NCBI RefSeq assembly: GCF_022767005.1
Contig: NZ_JALEOV010000037.1
Location: 1 to 36,468, forward strand
From: Peptoniphilus sp.
Lineage (GTDB): Bacteria > Bacillota > Clostridia > Tissierellales > Peptoniphilaceae
Reading direction: 5' to 3'
Length of the DNA: 36,468 nucleotides
This document shows positions 17,151 to 26,397 of the stretch, in pieces. The notes under the pieces are model-generated. The model searched no databases. It saw only the letters and a program-made list of their open reading frames with translations, and was not told the origin of the DNA. A program made the position numbers and the translations under genes. Position 1 is the first letter of the stretch. The number at the start of each line of letters is the position of its first letter.

Positions 17151-18076
17151 CATTTTCCTCCAATCACATAATTTTCTTCAAATTTATTTCCTCTTAGAAA
17201 ATCATCAATTCCCATGGCTTTTTTGCCAGGTGCCTGTATAACTTTTACTGAAATAGCTCCATCCTTTGTCTTGATAATTAATTTCTTATCTGAATTTAAA
17301 ATCGTTCCTGGAACTTCAATGGCTGAATTTTCAATTTCTTCTGCATCAAAAATTTTATAAACCTTGTCGTCGTAATTAAATTTAGCACCATAGTGTGGAC
17401 TAAGCCCTCTTACTTTATTTACAATATTTTTTGAATTGTCGTGAAAATCTAAAATTAGGTCATTTTTTAAAATTTTATTTGCATAAGTTTTTTTTGAATC
17501 ATCTTGTTCAGTAAATTTGACTTTATTTTCTTCAACTTCATTAATAAACTCTTCTAAAAGATCTGCCCCCATTAATGAAAGTTTATCTTCTAATTCTCCA
17601 GCATTCATATTTTTAATTTCAATTTCTTTTACAGAGGAAACTGCGCCAGAGTCAAGTCCTTCCTCTACTTTCATAAGGCTGACTCCAGTTTTTTTATGTC
17701 CCTCAATAATTGCTCGATTAATTGGAGCAGCTCCTCTTAATTTTGGAAGAATTGATGCGTGAACATTTACAATATATTTTTTTGGGATATCAATTATTTC
17801 TCTAGATAATATTTGTCCATAGGCAACAACTACAATAATATCCGCATTAACTTCTCTTAGTTTATTTATAGAATCTTCTGAATTTACGTCAGCAGGTTGA
17901 AAAACTTCTAATCCTAAATTTTCAGCCTTAATCTTTACTGGAGTTTTTGTGAATTTTTTACCCCTTCCCTTTCTCTTATCTTCTTGAGAAACAACTAGAG
18001 CAACTTCACCAAGATTATTTAATCTATCTAAAATAGGAACTGAAAATTCTGGCGTTCCCATAAAAATAAATCTCAT
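17150..18076 (-). CDS. fmt: Methionyl-tRNA formyltransferase
   Basis: Formylates initiator Met-tRNA using 10-formyltetrahydrofolate. Length is 308 residues. The N-terminal formyltransferase domain has MRFIFMGTPEFSVPILDRL, VVAYGQILSREIIDIPK, and the signature NVHASILPKLRGAAPINRAI with the catalytic Asn-His pair, ending in MKVEEGLDSG. The C-terminal tRNA-binding domain contains KVRGLSPHYGAKF. ATG 18076 lies 2 bases after the def stop with GGAGAG upstream, so fmt and def, the opening and closing steps of formyl-methionine use, are together. High confidence. Confidence 0.97.
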   Translation of the reverse strand: MRFIFMGTPEFSVPILDRLNNLGEVALVVSQEDKRKGRGKKFTKTPVKIKAENLGLEVFQPADVNSEDSINKLREVNADIIVVVAYGQILSREIIDIPKKYIVNVHASILPKLRGAAPINRAIIEGHKKTGVSLMKVEEGLDSGAVSSVKEIEIKNMNAGELEDKLSLMGADLLEEFINEVEENKVKFTEQDDSKKTYANKILKNDLILDFHDNSKNIVNKVRGLSPHYGAKFNYDDKVYKIFDAEEIENSAIEVPGTILNSDKKLIIKTKDGAISVKVIQAPGKKAMGIDDFLRGNKFEENYVIGGK

Positions 18077-18078
18077 TT

Positions 18079-18552
18079 TTATTCACTCTCCGCTTCAAAC
18101 ATTTCAATTGCCTTGTCTGTGTATAAAATTCCATCTAGGTGGTCAATCTCATGTTGAAGAATTCTAGCTAAAAAATCCTCAGCTTCCATAATTTTTTCTT
18201 CGCCATATAAATCATTGTATCTAACTTTTACATCTTTTGCCCTCTTGACACTTCCTTGTTTTCCAGGAACTGAAAGACAACCTTCCAAGGAAACTTCTTC
18301 CCCTTCTTTTTCAATAATTTCAGGATTAATCATGTAAAATCTATTGCCATTTTCATCGTCCCTATTGTCAATTACAATAATCCTTTTTAAAATCCCAACT
18401 TGTGGTGCGGCAAGACCTACTCCATAAGCTATATCCATAGTTTCGTACATATCCTCGATTAAAACTTTTAACCTATCACTATAATTTGAAACTACCTTTG
18501 ATTTTTTTCTAAGTATTGGATCTCCATCCGTTCTAATTTTTCTTATTGCCAT
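18079..18552 (-). CDS. def: Peptide deformylase
   Basis: Metalloenzyme removing the formyl group from nascent proteins; 157 residues, type I length. All three signature motifs are present: GVGLAAPQVGI (motif 1), EGCLSVPG with the metal-binding cysteine (motif 2), and LQHEIDHLDG with the two metal-binding histidines and the catalytic glutamate (motif 3). ATG 18552 follows AGGTGAT, which overlaps the priA stop. It is followed two bases later by fmt. High confidence. Confidence 0.98.
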   Translation of the reverse strand: MAIRKIRTDGDPILRKKSKVVSNYSDRLKVLIEDMYETMDIAYGVGLAAPQVGILKRIIVIDNRDDENGNRFYMINPEIIEKEGEEVSLEGCLSVPGKQGSVKRAKDVKVRYNDLYGEEKIMEAEDFLARILQHEIDHLDGILYTDKAIEMFEAESE

Positions 18553-18556
18553 ATAA

Positions 18557-20899
18557 TCACCTAAAATCTATATTTAAAAATATTTTATTATCTTCTTCTA
18601 TCTTACTATTATTAATTACCCTTTTAAGTCCATCTATTAACATAGCTAAATCCTTTGGCTTTACCTTTACAGAAAATTTAGTTCTATTTATACTTTTTAT
18701 TTTTGGCATCTTAATAAATTTTGTTACCATTAATTCTAATTTTTTCAAATCAATAGACATTTGGTGTAAAAACCTTTCTGCCCATATTTGAGTTAAATTT
18801 TCATCGTATGAGGAAAATTCGAATTCAATTAATTTTGTATAAGGGGGATATAAAAATAATTTTCTCTCTTCAATTTCATAATTGTAAAAATCAACATAAT
18901 CGCCAGTGGCAGAATATTTTATAATTTCGCTGTCGGGACTATATGTTTGAATAATTACCTCGCCTTTTTTTGATGCACGCCCAGCTCTACCTGAAACCTG
19001 AGTAATAAGTTGAAAAGTTCTCTCTTTTGCCTTGTAATCAGAAATGTAAAGAGACATATCAGCTGCAACAATTCCAACTAAAGTTACATTTTCAAAGTCA
19101 AAACCCTTTGAAACCATTTGCGTTCCAATAATAACATCTGCTTCCCTATTTTTTACAATTTCATAAAATTTATTGAAAGAATCTTTTTTTGTAGTGGTAT
19201 CTCTATCCATTCTAAGCACACGTGCCTCAGGAAACAACTTTTTTACTTCTTCTTCAACCTTTTGTGTTCCCACTCCAAATTGTTTGATAAATTTTGAACC
19301 GCAACTTGGACATACCCTTGGAAGTGGTTTTGTACTTCCACAGTAATGACAAATAAGCCTATTCTTTACCTTGTGATAAGTCATAGAAATATCACAATCA
19401 TCACATTTTATAACTTCTCCACAGGATCTACATGAAATAAAATTAGAAAAACCGCGACGGTTTAGAAATAAAATTATTTGTTCCTTCTTTTTTAATTTTT
19501 CTTCCATTGCCCTTTTGAGTTCTCTACTAAAAATAGAAATATTTCCCATAATTAACTCGTCTCTCATGTCCACAATTTTTGTTTCTGGGAGAAAAGCACC
19601 TTTTTTTGCTCTATTCTTTAACTCACATAAATTGTAAAAATTCTTCTTTGCATAAAAATATGTTTCAATAGAAGGAGTTGCGGAACCAAGAACAACTTTT
19701 CCGCTATGCTTCATTCTCTTTATTGCAACTTCAATGGTATCGTACTTTAAATTATCGTGAAATTCATAAGAAGAGTCGTGAGATTCATCTATTATAATCA
19801 TTTTTAAATTTTTAAAGGGAACGAAGACTGCACTTCTTACACCAACAACAATTTTTACTTCACCATTTAAAACTTTTCTATACTCATCGTATCTTTCCCC
19901 TGAAGAAAGCTTTGAGTGAATAACTGCAACTTTATCTCCAAATCTTCCCTTAAATCTATCTATCATTTGTGGAGTAAGCCCAATTTCTGGCACTAGAACT
20001 ATTACTTCCCCACCCTTTTCTATTACCTTCGATGCAAGATTTAGATAAACTTCAGTCTTCCCACTTCCTGTAAGCCCATGAAGCAATGAAACAACTTTGT
20101 CAGTTTCTATTATACTTCTAATGGCTTTTTGTTGCTCTTCATTTAGGACAATCTTTTGTGTTATAAATTTTTTTTCAACTGGCTCTCTATTTATTTCCTT
20201 TTTATATTCACAGATTAAGTCTTTTTTTATTAGAGATTTTATTGGAGAATAAGAAATTCCAAGGCTCGTCATTACATCAACTCTTGATATATCTTTTCTA
20301 TCTTTTATGAAATTAAAAACTTGAGTTTGCTTTTCGCTCATACCCTCCAAATTTTTTGCGTCAAAATTTTCAGATATTTTAAGATAATTTACAAGCTTTG
20401 GCTTCACCATAACTAAAGAGTCGTAAATATATTTAACAAAACCCCTTGCTCTTAATTTTTTTATAAAGTTCTTCTCATCCTCGCTTAGATCTTCAAAATA
20501 TTTATTTGTGTCAATTGAATTTAATTTTTCAAGATCCCTTCCCTGAGGGTATTTTTCTACAATAATTTTCTTTTTTATTTTTTGTAAGTTTCCAGGAGGT
20601 AAAATTGGAGAAAATGCTTTTGAATATCCAATTAAATACCTATCCTTCATCCAAAGTCCAAGTTCAATTAAATCCCTTGAAATAATTGGCTCATCATCAA
20701 GAACTGAATGAATTTCTTTTAACTTATCTAAGTGTTTTTCATAAAAATTTGTATGCAAAAAAAGGACGATACCAACTCGGTAACTATTGCCAAAATTCAC
20801 AAGAACACGCATACCTGGTTTAACATCATCTTTTACGATATATGTATAAAGTTTATCTATTTTTTGAAAATTATTTTCTATAAAAATATCTGCAAACAC
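18557..20899 (-). CDS. priA: Primosomal replication restart helicase
   Basis: 3'-5' DNA helicase that reloads the replisome at stalled forks; 780 residues. Domain order: the 3'-DNA-binding domain (residues 1-100), a winged-helix region, helicase lobe 1 with LLHGLTGSGKTEVYL (Walker A, near 275) and IIDESHDSSYEF (DEAH-type box), then the zinc-binding insertion with cysteine pairs in SCRSCGEVIKCDDCD, CHYCGST and CPSCGSKF, and lobe 2 with IIGTQMVSKGFDFENVTLVG and TQVSGRAGRASKKGEVIIQT. ATG 20899 follows AGGTGA. A hairpin lies between coaBC and this gene (20912-20935) and could lower its expression. Confidence 0.97.
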   Translation of the reverse strand: MFADIFIENNFQKIDKLYTYIVKDDVKPGMRVLVNFGNSYRVGIVLFLHTNFYEKHLDKLKEIHSVLDDEPIISRDLIELGLWMKDRYLIGYSKAFSPILPPGNLQKIKKKIIVEKYPQGRDLEKLNSIDTNKYFEDLSEDEKNFIKKLRARGFVKYIYDSLVMVKPKLVNYLKISENFDAKNLEGMSEKQTQVFNFIKDRKDISRVDVMTSLGISYSPIKSLIKKDLICEYKKEINREPVEKKFITQKIVLNEEQQKAIRSIIETDKVVSLLHGLTGSGKTEVYLNLASKVIEKGGEVIVLVPEIGLTPQMIDRFKGRFGDKVAVIHSKLSSGERYDEYRKVLNGEVKIVVGVRSAVFVPFKNLKMIIIDESHDSSYEFHDNLKYDTIEVAIKRMKHSGKVVLGSATPSIETYFYAKKNFYNLCELKNRAKKGAFLPETKIVDMRDELIMGNISIFSRELKRAMEEKLKKKEQIILFLNRRGFSNFISCRSCGEVIKCDDCDISMTYHKVKNRLICHYCGSTKPLPRVCPSCGSKFIKQFGVGTQKVEEEVKKLFPEARVLRMDRDTTTKKDSFNKFYEIVKNREADVIIGTQMVSKGFDFENVTLVGIVAADMSLYISDYKAKERTFQLITQVSGRAGRASKKGEVIIQTYSPDSEIIKYSATGDYVDFYNYEIEERKLFLYPPYTKLIEFEFSSYDENLTQIWAERFLHQMSIDLKKLELMVTKFIKMPKIKSINRTKFSVKVKPKDLAMLIDGLKRVINNSKIEEDNKIFLNIDFR

Positions 20900-20911
20900 A
20901 TTTTCACCTAC

Positions 20912-20935
20912 AAAAGAGCTAGATTTCTCTAGCTC
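20912..20935 (-). terminator. Hairpin with GAAA loop between coaBC and priA
   Basis: GAGCTAGA and TCTAGCTC form an eight-base perfect stem around a GAAA tetraloop on the minus strand, followed by four T residues. The coaBC stop codon TAG (20931-20929) lies inside the first arm. The short U tract makes it a partial terminator or RNA-stability hairpin rather than a full stop, since priA and the downstream genes have no obvious promoter of their own. Confidence 0.6.
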
Positions 20936-22122
20936 AAAAGTTTTAATACTCTATCTAAAATTTCTTTTGCGAGATCGGATTTACTCATAATTTCTAAATC
21001 ATCAGTTTTATTATTACTGATAATAGAAACTATATTAGTGTCACTTCCAAAACCTGCACCCTTTTTCTTAATGTTATTTACAACAATCATGTCGAAATTC
21101 TTTTTTACAAGTTTTTCCTTTGCATATTCGTAAATATTTGTTGACTCGGCTGCAAATCCTACTATAATTTGATTCTTCTTAAGGCTTCCATAATGAGCAG
21201 CAATATCTGGGTTTTTTTCCATTTCAATTAAATTCATTTTACTGTCATTGCCCTTTTTAATTTTTTCTTCACTATAAAATTTTGGTCTATAATCACTTGG
21301 TGCGGCAGCCTTAATGAGTACATCGCAATCGTCAAAATATTTTCCAACAGTTTCATACATATCGCGAGTAGTTTTAACTCTTACAAAATTGTCGACTTTT
21401 GGAATGTCTATTTTAGTTGGTCCAGAGATTAGAGTTACCTTTGCTCCTCTTTTCTTTGCATTATCTGCTAAAGCATAACCCATTTTCCCTGAAGAATAAT
21501 TTGAAATAAATCTCACTGGATCAAGTGGCTCAACAGTAGGCCCAGCAGTAATAACAATATGCTTTCCATCCAAATCTTTTTCTGTTAACGCTCTGTCTAT
21601 TTCGTCCACAATTTCACTTGGCTCCAGCATTTTTCCACTTCCATAATCATTGCAAGCTAAAAGATCTTCTTTAGTATCTAAAATAATTACTCCTCTTTCT
21701 CTAAGAGTTTCCATATTTTTTTGATTAGCCTCAGATTCTAACATTGCTGTGTTCATTCCAGGTGCAATTATTATCTTTGACCTAGATGCCATTAAAACTG
21801 TAGTGAGCATATCGTCTGCTATTCCATTTGCAAATTTTCCAATTACATTTGCAGTTGCTGGTGCAATAACAATAATATCTGCCCATTTTGCAAGAGAAAT
21901 ATGCTCCACATCCATATTAAATAATTGATTAAACATTTCACTGTGGACTGTATTGTTTGACATAGTCTGAAAAGTAAGAGGAGTAACAAATTCAGTTGCA
22001 TTTTTAGTCATTACAACCTTTACTTCTGCTCCTAATTTTCTAAGTAAACTGCAAATTCCAGGTGATTTATAAGATGCAATTCCACCTGTTACGCCAAGTA
22101 GAATCTTTTTGCCCTTTAACAT
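20929..22122 (-). CDS. coaBC: Bifunctional phosphopantothenoylcysteine decarboxylase/synthetase
   Basis: Two steps of coenzyme A synthesis: CoaB joins cysteine to 4'-phosphopantothenate, and CoaC decarboxylates the product. The N-terminal flavin domain (1 to about 180) has VTGGIASYKSPGI, the catalytic histidine in VEHISLAKWAD, IAPGMNTAM, and the catalytic cysteine in LLACNDYGSGKML. The C-terminal synthetase domain begins at IVITAGPTVEPLDPVRFISN with NYSSGKMGYALAD, followed by KAAAPSDYRPKF and KNPDIAAHYG. Length is 397 residues. A variant is ACNDYGSG where ACGDxG is more usual. ATG 22122 follows one base after the rpoZ stop, with GAGGAA upstream. Confidence 0.96.
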   Translation of the reverse strand: MLKGKKILLGVTGGIASYKSPGICSLLRKLGAEVKVVMTKNATEFVTPLTFQTMSNNTVHSEMFNQLFNMDVEHISLAKWADIIVIAPATANVIGKFANGIADDMLTTVLMASRSKIIIAPGMNTAMLESEANQKNMETLRERGVIILDTKEDLLACNDYGSGKMLEPSEIVDEIDRALTEKDLDGKHIVITAGPTVEPLDPVRFISNYSSGKMGYALADNAKKRGAKVTLISGPTKIDIPKVDNFVRVKTTRDMYETVGKYFDDCDVLIKAAAPSDYRPKFYSEEKIKKGNDSKMNLIEMEKNPDIAAHYGSLKKNQIIVGFAAESTNIYEYAKEKLVKKNFDMIVVNNIKKKGAGFGSDTNIVSIISNNKTDDLEIMSKSDLAKEILDRVLKLLS

Positions 22123-22123
22123 T

Positions 22124-22426
22124 TTATTCCTCTTCCAATTCTTCTGAATTTAATTTTTCAATACTTTCTTGTTTAATTTTTTCAATTAATTCTTCTTTTT
22201 CTTCTGTGATTTTCTTTTCATATTGAGAATCAGATAACTTTTCTCCAAATTTAATTTTCCCAGCCATAATTTCTTCTAAAGCAATTGTAACTGGCTTTTC
22301 ACTCTTCGTGTCAACAAGTTTTGGATTTCCGTCAACTATCTTCCTAGCTCTCTTTGAAACTAAAATTGCAAGCTCATATCTAGAATTTGCAACTTCTCTT
22401 AAATCTTTAAAAGATGGTATTATCAT
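22124..22426 (-). CDS. rpoZ: RNA polymerase omega subunit
   Basis: Small subunit that helps assemble the RNA polymerase core. It has 100 residues with the omega core IPSFKDLREVANSRYELAIL, VSKRARKI and KPVTIALEEIMAGKI. The C-terminal about 30 residues are highly charged (Lys/Glu-rich), which is common in Firmicutes omega. ATG overlaps the gmk stop (ATGA), and the gene is followed one base later by coaBC. Order gmk-rpoZ-coaBC-priA is the standard one. Confidence 0.95.
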   Translation of the reverse strand: MIIPSFKDLREVANSRYELAILVSKRARKIVDGNPKLVDTKSEKPVTIALEEIMAGKIKFGEKLSDSQYEKKITEEKEELIEKIKQESIEKLNSEELEEE

Positions 22427-23043
22427 TTATTTCTCTCCTCTTCTGCTTGGACTTCCTTTTTGATGTTTTTATGTCTTTTTACTCTTAATTTTTCTGCAGC
22501 AATAATAGTTTCTATATCCTTAACGGCATTATCTATTACATCATTTATAACAAAATAATCATATTCACCAACAAAGTCAAGTTCCTTAAAGGCATTTCTA
22601 TATCTTGTTTCAATTTCATCTTCAGTTTCCGTATCCCTCTTAACAAGACGAGATTTAAGTTCATCCATAGTAGGAGGAATTAAAAAAATGAAGACTGCTT
22701 CTTTGTATTTTTCTTTAATTTGTAAAGCTCCCTGTACATCAATTTCTAGAAGTACGATTTCGCCCTTTTCAATTTCATCAAAAACAAACTTTTTTGGTGT
22801 ACCATAATAGTTCGTATGAACAAAGGCATGTTCCAAAAGTTCATCATTATCGACCATTTTTTCAAATTCTTCTCTTGTAGCAAAAAAATAATTTTCACCA
22901 TTAACTTCGCCTGGTCTAGGTGTTCTAGTAGTTACAGAAGTTGAAAAAATTATATCGTCATTGTTTTTCATAAGGGCATCACTTACAGTTCCCTTTCCAG
23001 AACCAGAAGGACCTGATAAAACTAATAAAAATCCGCCGTCCAA
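22423..23043 (-). CDS. gmk: Guanylate kinase
   Basis: Phosphorylates GMP to GDP using ATP; about 206 residues. The P-loop LSGPSGSGKGTVSDAL lies near residue 10, followed by the GMP-binding segment STSVTTRTPRPGEVNGENYF, then LEIDVQGALQIKEKY and the lid IPPTMDELKSRLVKRDTETE. The start is TTG at 23043 with GGTGAT a few bases upstream; no in-frame ATG is available nearby. The C-terminus is basic then acidic. It lies 23 bases behind yicC; a remA gene, which often sits between these two, is absent. Confidence 0.96.
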   Translation of the reverse strand: MDGGFLLVLSGPSGSGKGTVSDALMKNNDDIIFSTSVTTRTPRPGEVNGENYFFATREEFEKMVDNDELLEHAFVHTNYYGTPKKFVFDEIEKGEIVLLEIDVQGALQIKEKYKEAVFIFLIPPTMDELKSRLVKRDTETEDEIETRYRNAFKELDFVGEYDYFVINDVIDNAVKDIETIIAAEKLRVKRHKNIKKEVQAEEERNK

Positions 23044-23066
23044 ATCATCACCATCCTAATTATTAA

Positions 23067-23942
23067 CTATTCAACATTTTGTGCCTGTTCACGCAATTTT
23101 TCGATTTCAGATTTAAGTAGAACAACTTTACTTATAATTTCGATATCATTTGATTTTGAACCAATTGTATTAGACTCCCTATTCATCTCTTGAATAAGAA
23201 AATCTAATTTTCTTCCAATGGCTCCCTTTGAATTTATTATATCATTAAAATTGTCTATATGTATTTTCAATCTAGTAATTTCTTCATCAATGGAAAGCTT
23301 GTCGAGCATTATTGCAATCTCAGTCAAAATTCTATCCTCATCTATTTCACTTGAGTCAAGATATTCGCTGACTTTCTCTCTAAGTCTTTTTTCATTTTCT
23401 TTAAGAGTAATTGGAGATCTTTTTTCTATAAAATCAGTTAATTTTTTAATTTCTTCAAGTTTAACTAGAAAATCATTTTTAATTTTTTCTCCTTCTATAT
23501 TTCTAGCTTCGACAAAATCCCTTGCGGCAAATCTAACGACCTCTAATAGCTCTTCTTTAATATAGTCGCCGTCAAACTCAGCTTTTTGAGGCTTAAAAAT
23601 ATTTGGATCTTCAATTAATTTTGAAAAAGAAAGATCTTCTATAACTCCAAATTTTTCCTGTAAATCTTTACTTATACTAATATACTTATTTAAAAGCTCA
23701 TAGTCAACATCAATTTTAACATCTTTGGAGTTTAGGTATTCAAAATTTATAAATACATCAACTTTACCTCTTTTAATTTTGTCCTTAATAAAAGATTTCA
23801 CAGATTCTTCTGCATACAAAATAGAACTTGGCATCCTTACATTTATATCAAGGAATCTATTATTAACAGATTTCATCTCAACTTTGATATAAAAATCATC
23901 ACTTTTCTTCTCAAAAAGGCCGTAGCCAGTCATACTATTCAT
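23067..23942 (-). CDS. yicC: YicC/YloC family endoribonuclease
   Basis: Conserved bacterial protein of about 291 residues. YicC/YloC members have been linked to RNA cleavage and turnover of small RNAs; the substrate here is unknown. The family N-terminus MNSMTGYGLFEKK, KVEMKSVNNRFLDINVRMPS, and the C-terminal acidic/basic motif GAIGRKLDFLIQEMNRESNT with TIGSKSNDIEI are all clear. I start at ATG 23942 behind AAGGAG; a longer in-frame start at 23972 would begin inside the hairpin at 23961-23990. It opens the operon yicC-gmk-rpoZ-coaBC-priA-def-fmt-peptidase-rsmB. Confidence 0.93.
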   Translation of the reverse strand: MNSMTGYGLFEKKSDDFYIKVEMKSVNNRFLDINVRMPSSILYAEESVKSFIKDKIKRGKVDVFINFEYLNSKDVKIDVDYELLNKYISISKDLQEKFGVIEDLSFSKLIEDPNIFKPQKAEFDGDYIKEELLEVVRFAARDFVEARNIEGEKIKNDFLVKLEEIKKLTDFIEKRSPITLKENEKRLREKVSEYLDSSEIDEDRILTEIAIMLDKLSIDEEITRLKIHIDNFNDIINSKGAIGRKLDFLIQEMNRESNTIGSKSNDIEIISKVVLLKSEIEKLREQAQNVE

Positions 23943-23960
23943 AAAAAACTCCTTATAAAG

Positions 23961-23990
23961 ACTGAAAAGCACTATAAAGTGCTTTTCAGT
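23961..23990. terminator. 13-bp hairpin between leuS and yicC
   Basis: ACTGAAAAGCACT (23961-23973) pairs perfectly with AGTGCTTTTCAGT (23978-23990) around an ATAA loop. On the minus strand it follows the leuS stop by one base and is trailed by CTTTAT; on the plus strand the tail is TTTTATTTT. It probably terminates leuS before yicC, although the minus-strand U tract is weak. Confidence 0.7.
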
Positions 23991-23991
23991 T

Positions 23992-26397
23992 TTATTTTAC
24001 AACAATATTTACTATCTTATTTGGAATATAAATTTTCTTTATAACTTTCTTTGATTCAGTATTTTTAGCAAAAAGTTCGTTCTTTTCAGCTACTTCAAAT
24101 ACCTTGTTTTCAGATTCATCTCTTTCAATTTTAATAGTATACCTAACTTTACCATTAAATTGAACTGGAATTTCTATCTCATCATCTATGGTTATCTTTT
24201 CATCAAATTTAGGCCAATCTTGTTCTGATAAAATTCCGCCTAAATCACATATTTGCCACAATTCTTCAGTAATATGTGGAGCTACTGGATTTAGTAAAAT
24301 TAAATAAGCTCTGAAATCTTCTTTTGTGATTTTTCCAACAGAATTAAACTTATTTGAAAGTGTCATAAGTTGTGCTATTGCAGTGTTTGCCTTTAGATTT
24401 GCATAATCTTCAGTGACTTTTTTAATAGTCTTATGAATTTCTGAAACTAAAGCTTCGCTATAATCTTCTCCATCTACTACAATACTTTGTAAGTTCCAAA
24501 CTCTTTCCAAAAATCTTCTACAACCCTTAACTCCATTTTCTGACCATGGAACAGGCTTTTCAAAATCACCAATAAACATTTCATAACATCTAAGTGTATC
24601 AGCGCCATAATCCCTTACAATATCGTCTGGATTTACAACATTTCCTCTTGATTTTGACATTTTTTCGTTGTTGTTGCCTAAAATCATGCCATGAGAAGTT
24701 CTCTTTTTATATGGTTCTTTAGTTGGAACTACTCCAATATCATACAAAAATTTATGCCAAAATCTTGAATAAAGTAAGTGTAGTGTAGTATGTTCCATAC
24801 CACCATTATACCAATCTACTGGAGTCCAATATTCAAGTGCTTCTTTACTTGCAAGTTCTTTGTCATTATGTGGATCAGTGTATCTCAAGAAATACCAAGA
24901 TGACCCTGCCCATTGTGGCATAGTATCTGTTTCTCTTTTTGCAGGTCCTCCACATTTTGGACAAGTAGTATTGACCCAATCAGTCATCATTGCAAGTGGT
25001 GATTCACCAGAATCAGTTGGCTCATAATTTTCAACTTTTGGAAGTAAAAGTGGAAGTTCTTCTTCAGGAAGAGCAACATAACCACATTTATCACAATGAA
25101 CTATTGGTATTGGCTCTCCCCAATATCTTTGTCTTGAGAATAACCAGTCTCTAAGTTTATAGTTGACCTTTCTATCTCCAAGATTGTTTTCTTCAAGATA
25201 GTCTATCATTTTAGCAATAGCATCTTTAACTTCAAGACCATTTAAAATGCCTGAATTTATCATTTTTCCAGTAGATGTTTCAGTATTTGCATGTTCACTT
25301 ACGTCAGAACCTTCGATTACAGGAATTATTTCAAGACCAAATTTTTTTGCAAAATCATAGTCACGGTCATCATGAGCAGGAACAGCCATAATTGCTCCAG
25401 TTCCGTAAGTCATAAGAACATAATCTGAAATCCAAATTGGTATTTCTTTAGTTGTAAGAGGATTAATTGCTTTAATTCCCTTAATTTCAACACCAGTTTT
25501 ATCTTTTTCAAGTTCAGTTCTTTCAAAGTCACTTTTCTTCGCAACTTCATCTTTATAAGCATTTATTTCATCTAAATTTTCAATTTTATCTGCATGGTTT
25601 TTAATTAATGGATGTTCCGGTGCAATTACCATGTATGTTGCTCCGTAAATTGTATCTGGTCTAGTAGTGAAAACTTCAAGCTTTTCGTCAAAGTCCCTGA
25701 GCGAAAAGTTTATACTTGCCCCTTCACTTCTTCCAATCCAGTTTTTTTGTTGTGTTACAACTCTTTCTATGAAGTCAAGGTCATCGAGGTCATTAATAAG
25801 TCTGTCTGCGTACTCTGTAATTTTTAGCATCCATTGACTTTTTACACGCCTTACAACCACTTCTCCACATCTTTCACATTTTCCACCGACAACTTCTTCA
25901 TTTGAAAGTCCAACTTTACAAGAAGGACACCAGTTTATTGGCATCTCTTTTTTGTAAGCAAGTCCATGTTTAAAAAGTTGTAAAAAGATCCATTGTGTCC
26001 ACTTATAGTATTCAGGGTCAGTTGTATTAATTTCTCTTGACCAATCAAAAGAAAAACCAATAGATTTTAATTGCTTTTTAAAATGTGCAATATTATTTTT
26101 TGTAACAGTTGCAGGATGAATTTTGTTTTTTATTGCATAATTTTCAGTTGGCAAGCCAAAAGCATCCCATCCCATTGGATAAAGTACATTATATCCTTGC
26201 ATTCTTTTTAGTCTTGCTATTGAATCAAGTGCAGTATAACTTCTTACATGACCTACATGTAAACCACTACCACTTGGATAAGGAAACTCTACTAATAAAT
26301 AATATTTTTCCTTTGTACTTTTATTATCTGCTTCAAAGCATTTTTCTTTTATCCATCTATCTTGCCATTTTTTTTCTATTTCCTTAAAATTATACAT
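23992..26397 (-). CDS. leuS: Leucyl-tRNA synthetase
   Basis: Charges tRNA-Leu with leucine; 801 residues, a normal bacterial size. The HIGH-type motif is [16 protein letters not shown] (near residue 40). Zinc-binding cysteines follow in WCPSCKVG...CERCG. The CP1 editing domain has [17 protein letters not shown] and [20 protein letters not shown] second cysteine set is in CDKCGY...CPKCGG, and the KMSKS loop is [20 protein letters not shown] 26397 overlaps the end of the upstream membrane protein gene by 8 bases, with GAGGAAG as ribosome site. Codon use is not uniform. The first about 90 codons use TAT for all eight tyrosines and mainly ATA for isoleucine, as in the genes to the right; later codons use TAC, GAC and ATT, as in the genes to the left. 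The frame may be a join of two leuS genes. Confidence 0.96.
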   Translation of the reverse strand: MYNFKEIEKKWQDRWIKEKCFEADNKSTKEKYYLLVEFPYPSGSGLHVGHVRSYTALDSIARLKRMQGYNVLYPMGWDAFGLPTENYAIKNKIHPATVTKNNIAHFKKQLKSIGFSFDWSREINTTDPEYYKWTQWIFLQLFKHGLAYKKEMPINWCPSCKVGLSNEEVVGGKCERCGEVVVRRVKSQWMLKITEYADRLINDLDDLDFIERVVTQQKNWIGRSEGASINFSLRDFDEKLEVFTTRPDTIYGATYMVIAPEHPLIKNHADKIENLDEINAYKDEVAKKSDFERTELEKDKTGVEIKGIKAINPLTTKEIPIWISDYVLMTYGTGAIMAVPAHDDRDYDFAKKFGLEIIPVIEGSDVSEHANTETSTGKMINSGILNGLEVKDAIAKMIDYLEENNLGDRKVNYKLRDWLFSRQRYWGEPIPIVHCDKCGYVALPEEELPLLLPKVENYEPTDSGESPLAMMTDWVNTTCPKCGGPAKRETDTMPQWAGSSWYFLRYTDPHNDKELASKEALEYWTPVDWYNGGMEHTTLHLLYSRFWHKFLYDIGVVPTKEPYKKRTSHGMILGNNNEKMSKSRGNVVNPDDIVRDYGADTLRCYEMFIGDFEKPVPWSENGVKGCRRFLERVWNLQSIVVDGEDYSEALVSEIHKTIKKVTEDYANLKANTAIAQLMTLSNKFNSVGKITKEDFRAYLILLNPVAPHITEELWQICDLGGILSEQDWPKFDEKITIDDEIEIPVQFNGKVRYTIKIERDESENKVFEVAEKNELFAKNTESKKVIKKIYIPNKIVNIVVK

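Noticed and set aside
23218-23565. Plus-strand open frame of 115 codons inside yicC
   Set aside because: It lies entirely antisense to a conserved gene, has Ser/Leu-rich low-complexity content typical of reversed AT-rich coding DNA, and has no ribosome binding site.
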